From Halomonas ramblicola (GTDB lineage Bacteria; Pseudomonadota; Gammaproteobacteria; Pseudomonadales; Halomonadaceae), in NCBI RefSeq assembly GCF_030409215.1, contig NZ_JAUFPL010000017.1:398820-462819 (forward strand): a DNA stretch of 64,000 bases. Reading direction: 5' to 3'. The position numbers and the translations under genes were made by a program. Positions 25,118-33,638 of the stretch are shown piece by piece (positions within the stretch are counted from its first letter, which is position 1; each line of letters starts with the position of its first letter). Under the pieces are notes generated by a model. That model saw only the letters and a program-made list of their open reading frames with translations. It was not told the DNA's origin and made no database searches.

Positions 25118-26671
25118 ATGCGCCCCTCTCCCTCGCTGAACGGCGTGCCCCGGGCCTGGCTTCTCCCCGGCACCCTGCTGCTGACCCTTTCCACCCTGTC
25201 GCTGTCGGCCCAGGCGCAGTCGTCGGATGCCGATGAACTGCCGCGTCTCGAGCCCTCGGAGTGCGCGACCGAAACGCTCAGCGCGCTGGAGGCGGAGTGC
25301 TACACCTTCCATGGCGAGGAGAACTGGGACGCACCCAACGGCAACGGCGTGGCCCTGCCCGTGGCCGTCTTCCAGCCCGAGCATGCCGAGGCCGGTGAGG
25401 TGCCGGTGTTCTTCTTCCCCGGCGGCCCCGGCTACTCGTCGCTCGACAACCGCGATTATCTCGAGCAGCTGCTCAAGGACGTCGGCGAACGCACCCTGGT
25501 GACCATGGACCACCGCGGCTTCATCCATGCCGAGCCGGCGCTGGAGTGCCCCGACTATGCCACCGTCTCGCCCTACCACAACATCATCCATACGCCGGCG
25601 ATCACCGCCTCGCTCGACCCCATGGAACGGCTGGACGCCATCGCACCGCTGGTCACGGCGTGCTACGACAAGCTCACCGACGAGGGCATCGACGTCACCC
25701 AGTACAACCAGTACAGCGTGTCGCGCGATGTCGACGAGATCCGCCGTCTGCTCGACTACGACACCCTCGACGCCTTCGGCTCCTCCACCGGCAGCGGCAC
25801 GGTGCTCTCCTTCATCCAGTATCACCCCGAGAGCGTTCGTGCAGCGATCCTCGGCTGGCCCTGGTTCGCCCACCTGCGCAACCGTCCGCCGGTCGACGAG
25901 TTCTATACCGCCAAGCAGACCTTCAGCGACGTGCTGTCGCGCTGCGTGGCGGACGAGCCGGCGTGCCGGGAGTTACTGCCCGACTGGCTGCTGGCCATCG
26001 ACCGTGCCCGCCGCACTCTGGATGGCCACCCCTACATGGCCACCGTCGAGGAGAGCGACGGCAGCGAAAAGCGCCTCTATTTCGACGGCGCCGCCTTCCT
26101 CGACACCCTCTACCTGATGCTGCCCGTCGCCTACGCCGAACTGCCGAGCCTGCTCGCCGATATCGAGGCCGGCGACTACTCGCGCCTTCACGACTTCTTC
26201 CTGATCGACGACTACAACCCCGAGCCGACGGCGCCCAACTACGCGCTGGGCTACTTCCTGGCCCACGTGTGCGGCGACATGGGCGGCAACCGCCCCACGC
26301 CGGCGGACTCCACCGCCGCCGTGCAGCGCGAACCCGCGGTGCTCGGCTTCGAGCCGCCCTGGCTGTGTGCCTGGTGGGGCGAGGATGGCGACGTGCCCGC
26401 CGAACACAACGATCCGCCCGACACCGAAACGCCGGCGCTCGCCATCCACGGCCAGATGGACCCCTGCTGTGGCACGCGCTGGAGCGAGCACGTGCGCCCG
26501 GGCATGCCCAACCTGCAGTTCGTCGAGTACCAGGGCCTCGGCCACAGCCCGGTCAACGAGTGCCGCTCGACCATGATCGACGCCTTCCTGGCGGACCCTC
26601 ACGCCCGCGTCGACGACAGCTGCAAGGACGAGGTCGCCCTGGAGCCCTGGGTGGTCGACCCCCCGCAGTAG
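25118..26671 (+). CDS. secreted alpha/beta hydrolase (peptidase S33/proline iminopeptidase-like)
   Basis: A 517-residue protein with a signal peptide (residues 1-34; WLLPGTLLLTLSTLSLSAQA). The oxyanion region is FFFPGGPGYSS, the nucleophile is in AFGSSTGSGT, and the histidine is in GLGHSPVN; the acid is probably in IHGQMDPCCG. Nine or so cysteines suggest disulfides in the periplasm. Members of the S33 family release N-terminal residues or hydrolyse esters. The frame is open far upstream (24599), but the signal peptide supports ATG 25118. Stop is 26 bp from the convergent methyltransferase. Confidence 0.83.
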   Translation: MRPSPSLNGVPRAWLLPGTLLLTLSTLSLSAQAQSSDADELPRLEPSECATETLSALEAECYTFHGEENWDAPNGNGVALPVAVFQPEHAEAGEVPVFFFPGGPGYSSLDNRDYLEQLLKDVGERTLVTMDHRGFIHAEPALECPDYATVSPYHNIIHTPAITASLDPMERLDAIAPLVTACYDKLTDEGIDVTQYNQYSVSRDVDEIRRLLDYDTLDAFGSSTGSGTVLSFIQYHPESVRAAILGWPWFAHLRNRPPVDEFYTAKQTFSDVLSRCVADEPACRELLPDWLLAIDRARRTLDGHPYMATVEESDGSEKRLYFDGAAFLDTLYLMLPVAYAELPSLLADIEAGDYSRLHDFFLIDDYNPEPTAPNYALGYFLAHVCGDMGGNRPTPADSTAAVQREPAVLGFEPPWLCAWWGEDGDVPAEHNDPPDTETPALAIHGQMDPCCGTRWSEHVRPGMPNLQFVEYQGLGHSPVNECRSTMIDAFLADPHARVDDSCKDEVALEPWVVDPPQ

Positions 26672-26697
26672 CGCTGGCCAGCTCGGGCGGCGCGAAC

Positions 26698-27567
26698 TCA
26701 GCTTTCCGGCTTGCGCGCGGTGATGGTCCAGGAGCTCGAGCCCATGACGATCCTGCCGTCCTGCTCGAAGGGCGCCAGGGCCTGGCGCAGCGCCTCCTCG
26801 ATCTCGGGGCGCTGCCGCTCGGCCTCCTCGCCGGCCTCGCGGAATACCTCCCCCGCCGGCCCCAGGGCGAGCTGGAAGCGCATGGCGTTCTCCACCGAGT
26901 CGCCCACCTCCACCGGCCCGTCGTTGCGCTCGAAGGCGATGTTCTCGAAGCCGGCGATCTCCAGCTGCTGGGTGACCACCTCGGGATTGGCCATGGAGAA
27001 GGGCCCCGGACCACAGGTGCGGGCGTCCTCGCCGGGCGGGGGCAGGAAGTCCAGCACCACCTGCCTGGGCAGGCCCAGCCAGGGGTTGTCCTCGATATCG
27101 CGCCAGACGATGAACATCAGCTCGCCGCCCGGCTTGAGCGCCTTGTGGACGTTGCGCATGGCCACCACCGGATGCTCGAAGAACATCATGCCGAAGCGCG
27201 AGAAGCACAGGTCGTATTCCGGCTCGAAGGGGTAGTGCTCGACGTCGGCGGCGATGAAGCGCACGTTGTCGACGTCCGCCTCCGCGGCGCGGCGCAAGGC
27301 GTCCTCCAGGAACTGCTCGACACAGTCCAGGCCCAGGACCTCGCCCCGGGGGCCGGTCCGGCGCGCCAGCTCGATGGCGGTGTCGCCCCAGCCGCAGCCG
27401 ACATCGACGATCCGGCTGCCCGGTTCGATCTCGAGACGCTCGAGCGGCACCCGGCTGTGGTAGCTCAGACCGTTCATCAGGATGTCCTGGAAGCTATCGA
27501 ACTTCTCGGCCAGGGTGTCGTTCCAGAACTCGACGTATTCGCTGGCGGGTTGCGTGGTCTGCTGCAT
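26698..27567 (-). CDS. class I SAM-dependent methyltransferase
   Basis: A 289-residue methyltransferase of the UbiE/Methyltransf_11-like class. Motif I is IVDVGCGWGDTAIELARR (about 53-70), motif II is EVLGLDCVEQF, and post-motif residues include PEYDLCFSRFGMMFFE. Substrate unknown. It stands alone, with the SARP gene at 27698 upstream on the same strand after a gap of 130 bp. The start ATG 27567 has AGGTAC-type weak signals upstream. Confidence 0.85.
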   Translation of the reverse strand: MQQTTQPASEYVEFWNDTLAEKFDSFQDILMNGLSYHSRVPLERLEIEPGSRIVDVGCGWGDTAIELARRTGPRGEVLGLDCVEQFLEDALRRAAEADVDNVRFIAADVEHYPFEPEYDLCFSRFGMMFFEHPVVAMRNVHKALKPGGELMFIVWRDIEDNPWLGLPRQVVLDFLPPPGEDARTCGPGPFSMANPEVVTQQLEIAGFENIAFERNDGPVEVGDSVENAMRFQLALGPAGEVFREAGEEAERQRPEIEEALRQALAPFEQDGRIVMGSSSWTITARKPES

Positions 27568-27697
27568 GGCGTACCTCCAGGATGGGGGCCATGGATGTCG
27601 CGGCGCCGAGGCACCGCAGGACGGCGACGGGGCATCTCGATTCCACGCCCCGCCGCCTATCTATCAGTTCTAGCAGTTGGGTCATCTTTCTGCGGCC

Positions 27698-29734
27698 CTA
27701 GTCGAACCCTGCCCGGCGCAACCCCTCCAGATAGTGCTCGGCATCGGCGTCGCGCCGGTAGGGATCGAGCGCGGCCAGCCATTCCAGACAGCCGATGTGC
27801 GCGGGGAAGGTCCCGCGGGCCAGTTGATAGCGGAAATGGCGATAGACGGTGTCACGGTGATGCCGGCCCTGCTCGAGCTGCCCGAGATGGGCATGGGCCG
27901 CGGCGAGGAAGGCCGGCGTGTTGCAGAAGGCCTGGGGCGCCGAGGCCAGGGTGTCGATGGCCTCGCCATAGCGCCGGGCGCTGAAGAAAGCGATCCCGGC
28001 CATGCCGGCGTACCACTCCGGCCGGTAGGGGGCCAGGCGTAGCGCCTTGCACGCCGCCTCCACCCCGCGCTCGGGGTCGCCGATCAAGGCCAGGGCGAAG
28101 GCGGCATGGGCGAGCACGTCGGCATCGTTGGGATTGAGGACGAGGGCCAGCGTCAGCTCCCGGTCGGCGGCCTCGTAGCGCCGTGCGTAGAGCTCGGCCA
28201 GGCCCAGCATGCAGTGGGCGCGATGGTCGTGCTCGTCCAGGGCGACCGCCCGGCGGCCGAGCGCCAGGGCCTCGTCCTGCAGGAACGCCCAGTGCTGCCA
28301 GGCGTAGCAGGCCCATTCATCCAGGTGCGCCAGGGCCAGCCCGACGTAGGCCCGGGCGAACTGCGGGTCCCGGGCCAGCGCCTCCCGGAAGCAGCGCCGC
28401 GCCTCCTGGATCGCCGGCAGGTCCGGGTGGCGCAGGGCGTGCCAACCGCGCAGCCAGAGGTCATAGGCCTGCCAGTCCCGGGGCGGGATCCGCCGGGTCC
28501 GGGTCAGGCGGTCATCCTCGATCCGCCCGACCAGGCGGCCGACGATATGCGAGACGATCTCGTCCTGTACCGCGAAGAGCTCGTCGCGCCGGCAGTCGTA
28601 GCGCTCCGCCCAGACCTGGTGCCCACCCTCGGTCGCCAGCAGGCGGGCGGTGAGCCGCAGCCCCTTCCCGAAGCCGCGCAGCCGCCCGTCGAGGAGATAA
28701 TCGACGCCGAGTTCGCGACCGATCCGTTCCCGGCTGGCCCCACTATGGCGATAGGCCAGGGCGCTCGCCGGGGCGATCACCTCGAGCTCACGGAAGCGAC
28801 CCAGCTCGGTGGCGATGTCCTCCGCCAGGCCCTCGCCCAGGTGACGCAGCCCCTCCTCGGCCGGCTCGAGGGCCAGCACGGCCAGCGCCGGCAGCCCGGA
28901 GGGCTCACCGCGGCGCCACCGGCGTGCCGCGGCGGCGGCCTCGATCACATCGGGGCGCTCGGGCAGGTCGTCGATCTCCCACGCCAGGTCGGTCGCATCG
29001 CCCGGCAGCAGCGCCAGCAATTCCTGCCGCAAGCGTTCGGTCTGCGGGGCGGGAGTGGCGCCGAGTTCATCGGCGAGCCGTTCGCCGAAGCGTCGATACT
29101 GCGCGAGCGCCGCCCCGATCCGGTCCTGGTAGAGGTAGAGGCGCATCAGGATGCGCAGCACCCCCTCGTCGAGCGGATCCTCCGCCAGCAGCCGCAGGGC
29201 GAGCTGGATCCCCGGGTCGATGGCGCCGGTGATGACATAGTGGTCGAGCAACCGGCGCATCAGCTGCTGCAGCTGCTCCTCCAGGTGGCAGCGCTGGGCC
29301 GCCAGCCACATCTCGTAGGCGTCGCCGCAGTCGACCATGCCCTCTAGGAAGGGTCCACGGTACTGGGCGAGCGCCCGTTCCAGGGTCTCCGGGGTACCGT
29401 CGGCCACCCGCCGCTCGAATGCCTCCAGGTCGACCTCGAACGCCTGCGCCTCCACGCCCACCTCCCGGGCGCCGATGACCAGGCCGTCGCGCGCCTCCGG
29501 CGGCAGCGCATACCGCAGGCGGGACAGCACCTGGCGCAGGTTGGCCCGGGCCCGTGACTCCGCCATGTCGTCCCACAGCAGGCCAGCGAGCCGGTCCCGC
29601 GTCTCCCGCCGGGACGGGCTCGCCACCAGGTAGGCCAGCAGGGCCTCGACCTTGCGGGTGGGGAAGGCGAGCGCCTGCCCGTCCGGCGTATGGCAGGCGA
29701 ACGGGCCCAGCAACGAGACATGCAGACGAATCAT
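27698..29734 (-). CDS. SARP/BTAD-type regulator with TolB-like and TPR parts
   Basis: A 678-residue regulator. Residues 1-90 are a SARP winged helix (MIRLHVSLLGPFACHTPDGQ, RANLRQVLSRLRYAL), and residues 90-240 are the BTAD domain ending DELGATPAPQTERLRQELLAL. Residues 290-420 form a TolB-N/adenylate-cyclase-associated fold (PALAVLALEPAEEG, GLAEDIATELGRFRELEVIA). Residues 430-660 are TPR repeats. ATG 29734 has AGGAGGACT upstream; a longer start at 29806 is less likely. It is divergent from an FAD-linked oxidase, and heptamer repeats at 11-bp spacing lie between them. Confidence 0.85.
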   Translation of the reverse strand: MIRLHVSLLGPFACHTPDGQALAFPTRKVEALLAYLVASPSRRETRDRLAGLLWDDMAESRARANLRQVLSRLRYALPPEARDGLVIGAREVGVEAQAFEVDLEAFERRVADGTPETLERALAQYRGPFLEGMVDCGDAYEMWLAAQRCHLEEQLQQLMRRLLDHYVITGAIDPGIQLALRLLAEDPLDEGVLRILMRLYLYQDRIGAALAQYRRFGERLADELGATPAPQTERLRQELLALLPGDATDLAWEIDDLPERPDVIEAAAAARRWRRGEPSGLPALAVLALEPAEEGLRHLGEGLAEDIATELGRFRELEVIAPASALAYRHSGASRERIGRELGVDYLLDGRLRGFGKGLRLTARLLATEGGHQVWAERYDCRRDELFAVQDEIVSHIVGRLVGRIEDDRLTRTRRIPPRDWQAYDLWLRGWHALRHPDLPAIQEARRCFREALARDPQFARAYVGLALAHLDEWACYAWQHWAFLQDEALALGRRAVALDEHDHRAHCMLGLAELYARRYEAADRELTLALVLNPNDADVLAHAAFALALIGDPERGVEAACKALRLAPYRPEWYAGMAGIAFFSARRYGEAIDTLASAPQAFCNTPAFLAAAHAHLGQLEQGRHHRDTVYRHFRYQLARGTFPAHIGCLEWLAALDPYRRDADAEHYLEGLRRAGFD

Positions 29735-29800
29735 GAGCAGTCCTCCTGACTCAAGCCTATCCCCGGATGCGGATCGCTGCCCGACTTCGTTCCCTCCTCC

Positions 29801-29845
29801 CGTCACGCCGTCGTCACGCTTCCGGGACGGTCACCCTGCTATGCC
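29801..29845 (+). promoter_or_regulatory. SARP-type heptamer repeats before FAD-linked oxidase 2
   Basis: CGTCACG at 29801 and 29812, followed by CGGGACG at 29823 (5 of 7 bases), form three heptamers at exact 11-bp steps. TATGCC at 29840 is a possible -10. The layout matches that at 16552-16590, and both precede FAD-linked oxidases with a SARP gene alongside. Confidence 0.5.
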
Positions 29846-29958
29846 TGGGGATGAGCCGGCCCGGGCCGGTTCGCCCCCTACATCGCCGACGTCCCGGCGT
29901 CGCACGGGGGCGTCGACCCCGCCGGGCGGTCCGATAACCCCAAACCGGGAGGTGCGAG

Positions 29959-31377
29959 ATGAAAGTTGCCGATATCGAGACGGGGCATGGCGCCCTGGAT
30001 GCAAACGCCCTGCACGCCCTGGAACAGCGCCTGCACGGCGCCCTGATCCGACCGGGTGACGAGGGCTACGACGCGACACGCCGGGTCTACAACGCCCAGC
30101 ACGATCGCCGCCCCGCCCTGATCGTCCAGGCCGCGGATGTCGCCGACGTGATGGCCGGCGTCACCTTCGCCGGCGAGCACGACCTCCCCCTGGCCGTGCG
30201 CGGCGGCGGACACAGCGTGCCCGGCTTCGGGACCTGCGACGACGGCCTGGTCCTCTCCCTCGAGCACATGCGGGGCATCCGGGTCGACCCCGAGCACCGC
30301 CGCGTGCGCGCCGAGGGCGGCTGCACCTGGGCCGACCTCAACCATGCCACCGCCGCCTTCGGCCTGGCGACCACCGGCGGTATCGTCTCCAGCACCGGCA
30401 TCGCCGGCCTGACGCTGGGCGGCGGCCTCGGCCACCTGGCGCGGCGCTGCGGGCTGACCTGCGACAACCTGGTAGCGGCAGACCTGGTCACCGTCGAGGG
30501 CCGCTTCCTGACCTGCAGCGAAGGCCACCACGAGGACCTGTTCTGGGCCATTCGTGGCGGCGGCGGCAACTTCGGCGTGGTCACCTCCTTCGAATACCGC
30601 CTGCACGAGGTGGCCGACATTCTCGGCGGCCCGACCTTCTATCCGCTCGAGGCCGGGGTCCTCCAGGCCTACCGGGAGCTGATCGCCGAGGCGCCCGAGG
30701 CACTGGGGGCGATTCTCGGCATCACCCTGGCGCCACCGCTGCCCTTCGTGCCCGAAGGGTGGCACGGCCGGCCGGTGGTCGTGGTGCTGACCTGCTGGAG
30801 CGGGCCGGCCGACGAGGACGAAGCGATACGCGAGCGGCTCGGCCGCCTCGGCCCCGTGCTGGGACAGTCCGTCCAGCGCATGCCCTACCCGGTGATCAAC
30901 ACCCTGTTCGACGAACTGCTCCCCGCCGGGCTGCATCACTACTGGAAGGGTTGCTTCAGCCGGGAACTGACCGACGCCGCGATCGCCGTGCACCTCGACT
31001 TCGGGGCCCGCATTCCCTGCCCGCAGACCGCGACCCTGCTGTTCCCCATCGACGGGGCCTGCCGGCGCGTCGCCGCGGAGGCCACGGCGTTCGCCTACCG
31101 GGAGGCGACCTTTGCCACGGCCCTCGGGCCGAGCTGGCCGGACGCCCGCGACGGCGAGGCCAACATCGCCTGGGGACGGGCCTACTACCAGGCGCTGCGG
31201 CCGCACTCCCAGGAGGGTGGCTATGTGAACTTCATGTCCGCGGACGACGCCGACCGGGTCTCCGCCAACTACCGGCAGAACCATGATCGCCTGGTGGAAC
31301 TCAAGAGCCGCTTCGACCCGACCAACCTGTTCCGCCTGAATCAGAACATCGCGCCGACCCAGGCCCCCGGCGCCTGA
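29959..31377 (+). CDS. FAD-linked oxidase (berberine bridge enzyme/PCMH type), paralogue 2
   Basis: A 472-residue paralogue of the protein at 16628. The FAD motif is VRGGGHSVPG (H85 as likely covalent site), IAGLTLGGGLGHL follows, and the C-terminal BBE element is GGYVNFMSADDADRV with FDPTNLFRLNQNI. As in paralogue 1 the second attachment cysteine is absent (SSTGIAG). It is divergent from the SARP gene at 27698. Start ATG 29959 has GGGAGGTGCG upstream. Confidence 0.88.
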   Translation: MKVADIETGHGALDANALHALEQRLHGALIRPGDEGYDATRRVYNAQHDRRPALIVQAADVADVMAGVTFAGEHDLPLAVRGGGHSVPGFGTCDDGLVLSLEHMRGIRVDPEHRRVRAEGGCTWADLNHATAAFGLATTGGIVSSTGIAGLTLGGGLGHLARRCGLTCDNLVAADLVTVEGRFLTCSEGHHEDLFWAIRGGGGNFGVVTSFEYRLHEVADILGGPTFYPLEAGVLQAYRELIAEAPEALGAILGITLAPPLPFVPEGWHGRPVVVVLTCWSGPADEDEAIRERLGRLGPVLGQSVQRMPYPVINTLFDELLPAGLHHYWKGCFSRELTDAAIAVHLDFGARIPCPQTATLLFPIDGACRRVAAEATAFAYREATFATALGPSWPDARDGEANIAWGRAYYQALRPHSQEGGYVNFMSADDADRVSANYRQNHDRLVELKSRFDPTNLFRLNQNIAPTQAPGA

Positions 31378-31392
31378 GCCGGGAATCGCCGA

Positions 31393-31427
31393 CCGGGTAG
31401 CGCCCGAATCCTTCGAGCGCTACCCGG
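31393..31427 (+). terminator. terminator-like hairpin after FAD-linked oxidase 2
   Basis: Perfect 11-bp arms CCGGGTAGCGC and GCGCTACCCGG, loop of 13 bases, 15 bp after the stop codon. The T-run is weak. Confidence 0.6.
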
Positions 31428-31443
31428 CCGTTGCCGCACCGCG

Positions 31444-31461
31444 GCGTGACAGCTGTAACGC
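31444..31461. promoter_or_regulatory. orphan palindrome like the AcoR-type UAS at 38.6 kb
   Basis: GCGTGACA-GC-TGTAACGC has the same GTnACA-NN-TGTnAC core as the two palindromes before the sigma-54-controlled flavin monooxygenase (38551-38604). It lies 170-186 bp upstream of the NYN-domain gene. No -24/-12 promoter was found nearby. Confidence 0.3.
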
Positions 31462-31629
31462 TGCTGTATGGTGGTCAACTGCCACGCTGCCATGGTGGAA
31501 TACACCGGCCTGCCCAATGCCCCACCGCCGGGCAGGACACGTCGGTCGACCGACGACTTCCCGGGGCGACGCCCGCCGCTGCCCCGGACGGTGCAGCCGG
31601 CCCCGCCTCCTCACCCAAGGCCCCTCGTC

Positions 31630-32103
31630 ATGCAGAACGTACTGCTGCTGGTGGACGTACAGAACCTGTATTACACCGCTCGCCATGCCTACGGTCGGCA
31701 TATCGACTACAACGCCCTCTGGGCCCGGGCGACCCGGGGACGCCGGGTGGTCAGGGCGTTCGCCTACGCCATCGAGCGAGGCGACGAGAGGCAGCGCCAG
31801 TTCCAGAACATCCTCCGGGCCATCGGCTTCGAGGTGAAGCTCAAGCCCTTCATCCAGCGGGCCGACGGCTCGGCCAAGGGCGACTGGGACGTGGGTATCA
31901 CCCTGGATGCGGTGAAACACGCCGGGCGGGCCGACGTCGTGGTACTGGCCTCCGGCGACGGTGACTTCGCGCTGCTGGCCGACACCCTGCGTCTCGAACA
32001 CGGCTTGGAGGTCGAAGTCTACGGCGTGCCCGCGCTCACCGCCGGGGCGCTGATCCGGTCGGCCACGCGCTTCGTGCCCCTCGAGGACGACCTGCTGCTG
32101 TGA
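31630..32103 (+). CDS. NYN-domain (LabA/DUF88) protein
   Basis: A 157-residue NYN/PIN-like protein. The acidic residues of the metal-dependent nuclease fold are seen in LLLVDVQNLYY (D9), KGDWDVGITLDAV and VLASGDGDFALL. Related proteins are putative ribonucleases. ATG 31630 was chosen because the domain starts directly there; no strong ribosome-binding site is seen. A frame open from 31468 adds low-complexity residues and is rejected. Confidence 0.88.
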   Translation: MQNVLLLVDVQNLYYTARHAYGRHIDYNALWARATRGRRVVRAFAYAIERGDERQRQFQNILRAIGFEVKLKPFIQRADGSAKGDWDVGITLDAVKHAGRADVVVLASGDGDFALLADTLRLEHGLEVEVYGVPALTAGALIRSATRFVPLEDDLLL

Positions 32104-32201
32104 GCGGACGGCCGGGGCGGGCCAGACGCTCCCCTGGTGGAATGCACCACCCTGCGCCATAGTCTCCTTGACGACCCACCGGAGCCCGGCGAGGTGCCGT
32201 G

Positions 32202-32606
32202 ATGCTACCCATCCGCGGGATCGATCATCTGGTGCTGCGCATCCGCGACGAGCACCGCATGCTCGCCTTCTACTGCGAGGCGCTGGGCTGCACCCTGGAG
32301 AAGCGCCAGGACGAGCTCGGCCTGATCCAGCTGAGGGCGGGCGACTCCCTGATCGACCTGATCCCCGTGGACGGCCCCCTGGGCCGCCGCGGTGGCCCGC
32401 CACCCGGCCGGGACGGCCATAACCTCGACCACTTCTGCCTGCGTCTCGCCCCCTTCGACGAGGCGGCGATTCGCCGCCACCTGGCCGCCCACGGCATCGA
32501 AGCCGGCGAGTCCAAGCCGCGCTCCGGGGCCCAGGGCACGGGCCCCTCGCTCTACCTCGAAGACCCCGAGGGCAATACCATCGAGCTCAAGGGGCCGCCC
32601 AAATGA
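32202..32606 (+). CDS. VOC (glyoxalase-like) family protein
   Basis: A 134-residue vicinal-oxygen-chelate protein. It has the paired beta-alpha-beta-beta-beta pattern: IRGIDHLVLRIRDEHRMLAF, with metal ligand H10, then HNLDHFCLRLAPFD and SLYLEDPEGNTIELKGP, with E in the last motif. Substrate unknown (glyoxalase, dioxygenase or antibiotic-binding roles occur). ATG 32202 has GAGG 7-8 bases upstream, better than the GTG at 32199. Confidence 0.88.
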   Translation: MLPIRGIDHLVLRIRDEHRMLAFYCEALGCTLEKRQDELGLIQLRAGDSLIDLIPVDGPLGRRGGPPPGRDGHNLDHFCLRLAPFDEAAIRRHLAAHGIEAGESKPRSGAQGTGPSLYLEDPEGNTIELKGPPK

Positions 32607-32653
32607 CATCACCGCCGACCGGCTGCGCTCTCAACGCCTCTCCAGGGCGGCTC

Positions 32654-33415
32654 TCAATTCATCGCCAGGGCTAGATGGAAGTCCCCCGTGTAGCCCTCTC
32701 CGCTTTCGGTCAAATCCAGCACCAGCTCGTCTCCGCCACTGCGCCGGTAGATGCCGTCTCCGTCATTGCGCACATTGCGTGGCCCCCTTTCGGCATACGG
32801 GGGCTGCTGGTGCACGCGATCGGTCAGGGCGTCATCGAAGTACAGCTGCGAGGTGAATTCCAGACCACGCTCGGCCTCGGGGTCGGTACGAATCTTGAAG
32901 TGGATATGCACGGCCCGCCCCGAATACCAGCCGGGGTAGAGGGTGGTGAATCGGGCCATGCCACGGCTATCCGTTACCTGATAGCCGCGCAGGAAGCGCT
33001 GTTCACGAGTATCGAAGCGCCCCGCGAAGTCCCGCACTCCCGAATAGACGCCCCGGGCGTCGCACTGCCAGAGATCGACCACGGCTCCGGCCAGCGGCGT
33101 GCAGGTGTCTTCGTCGAACCGGGAGACGTGAAACGTCAGCGCCACCGGCACGCCCGGCTTGCGAGTCCCATCGGTGGGGTCCGAACGAAGGTCGCTGCGC
33201 TCGAGCCGGGCATCCACGAAGTAGGGGCCCTCGGACTGGCGTGGCCTGGCCACGCAGAAGGGCGCATTAGCCTGCGCCCCACCGGCATCGCCGGCCGACG
33301 CCGTGACGCCGCCCGCCCGGCCCCAGAGTGACGCGACAGCGGCCACCCCGGCACAACGCAGTATCTGGCGGCGACTCAGCCCCTGACGGCTCGGCATGGT
33401 GCCCCATTTGGCCAT
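32654..33415 (-). CDS. intradiol ring-cleavage dioxygenase with Tat-type signal
   Basis: A 253-residue protein. A twin-arginine signal (LSRRQIL, R15-R16, then GVAAVASLWG) points to export as a folded protein. The non-haem Fe(III) ligands are Y124 (GVYSG), Y164, H170 and H172 (YPGWYSGRAVHIHFKI). These are the Tyr-Tyr-His-His set of intradiol dioxygenases such as protocatechuate or catechol dioxygenases. No aromatic pathway genes are adjacent. ATG 33415 has GAGGGCC upstream; a shorter start at 33397 would still keep the signal. Confidence 0.87.
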   Translation of the reverse strand: MAKWGTMPSRQGLSRRQILRCAGVAAVASLWGRAGGVTASAGDAGGAQANAPFCVARPRQSEGPYFVDARLERSDLRSDPTDGTRKPGVPVALTFHVSRFDEDTCTPLAGAVVDLWQCDARGVYSGVRDFAGRFDTREQRFLRGYQVTDSRGMARFTTLYPGWYSGRAVHIHFKIRTDPEAERGLEFTSQLYFDDALTDRVHQQPPYAERGPRNVRNDGDGIYRRSGGDELVLDLTESGEGYTGDFHLALAMN

Positions 33416-33638
33416 CTCATGGCCCTCGAAGAACGCTTCCTGTATAGCGTAGCCCGCCTTTACCCACGATTGGCGCTTCACTCAAATGATTACCATCACT
33501 GGAAATGCTTGCCAGGTCGCAGACGGTCGATTTCCTGACTCATCCTGGTCGACCGCGGCGCGTCATCCCCGCCTCGTTGCACTATGCTGCGGTCATGACC
33601 GGCCACTGACCGATTCGCTTCGAACGGGAGGGAGGCGC

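Noticed and set aside
33482..33520. Fur-box-like ATGATTACCATCA before the sco gene
   Set aside because: The match to a 19-bp Fur consensus is only partial, and iron control of this operon has no other support here.
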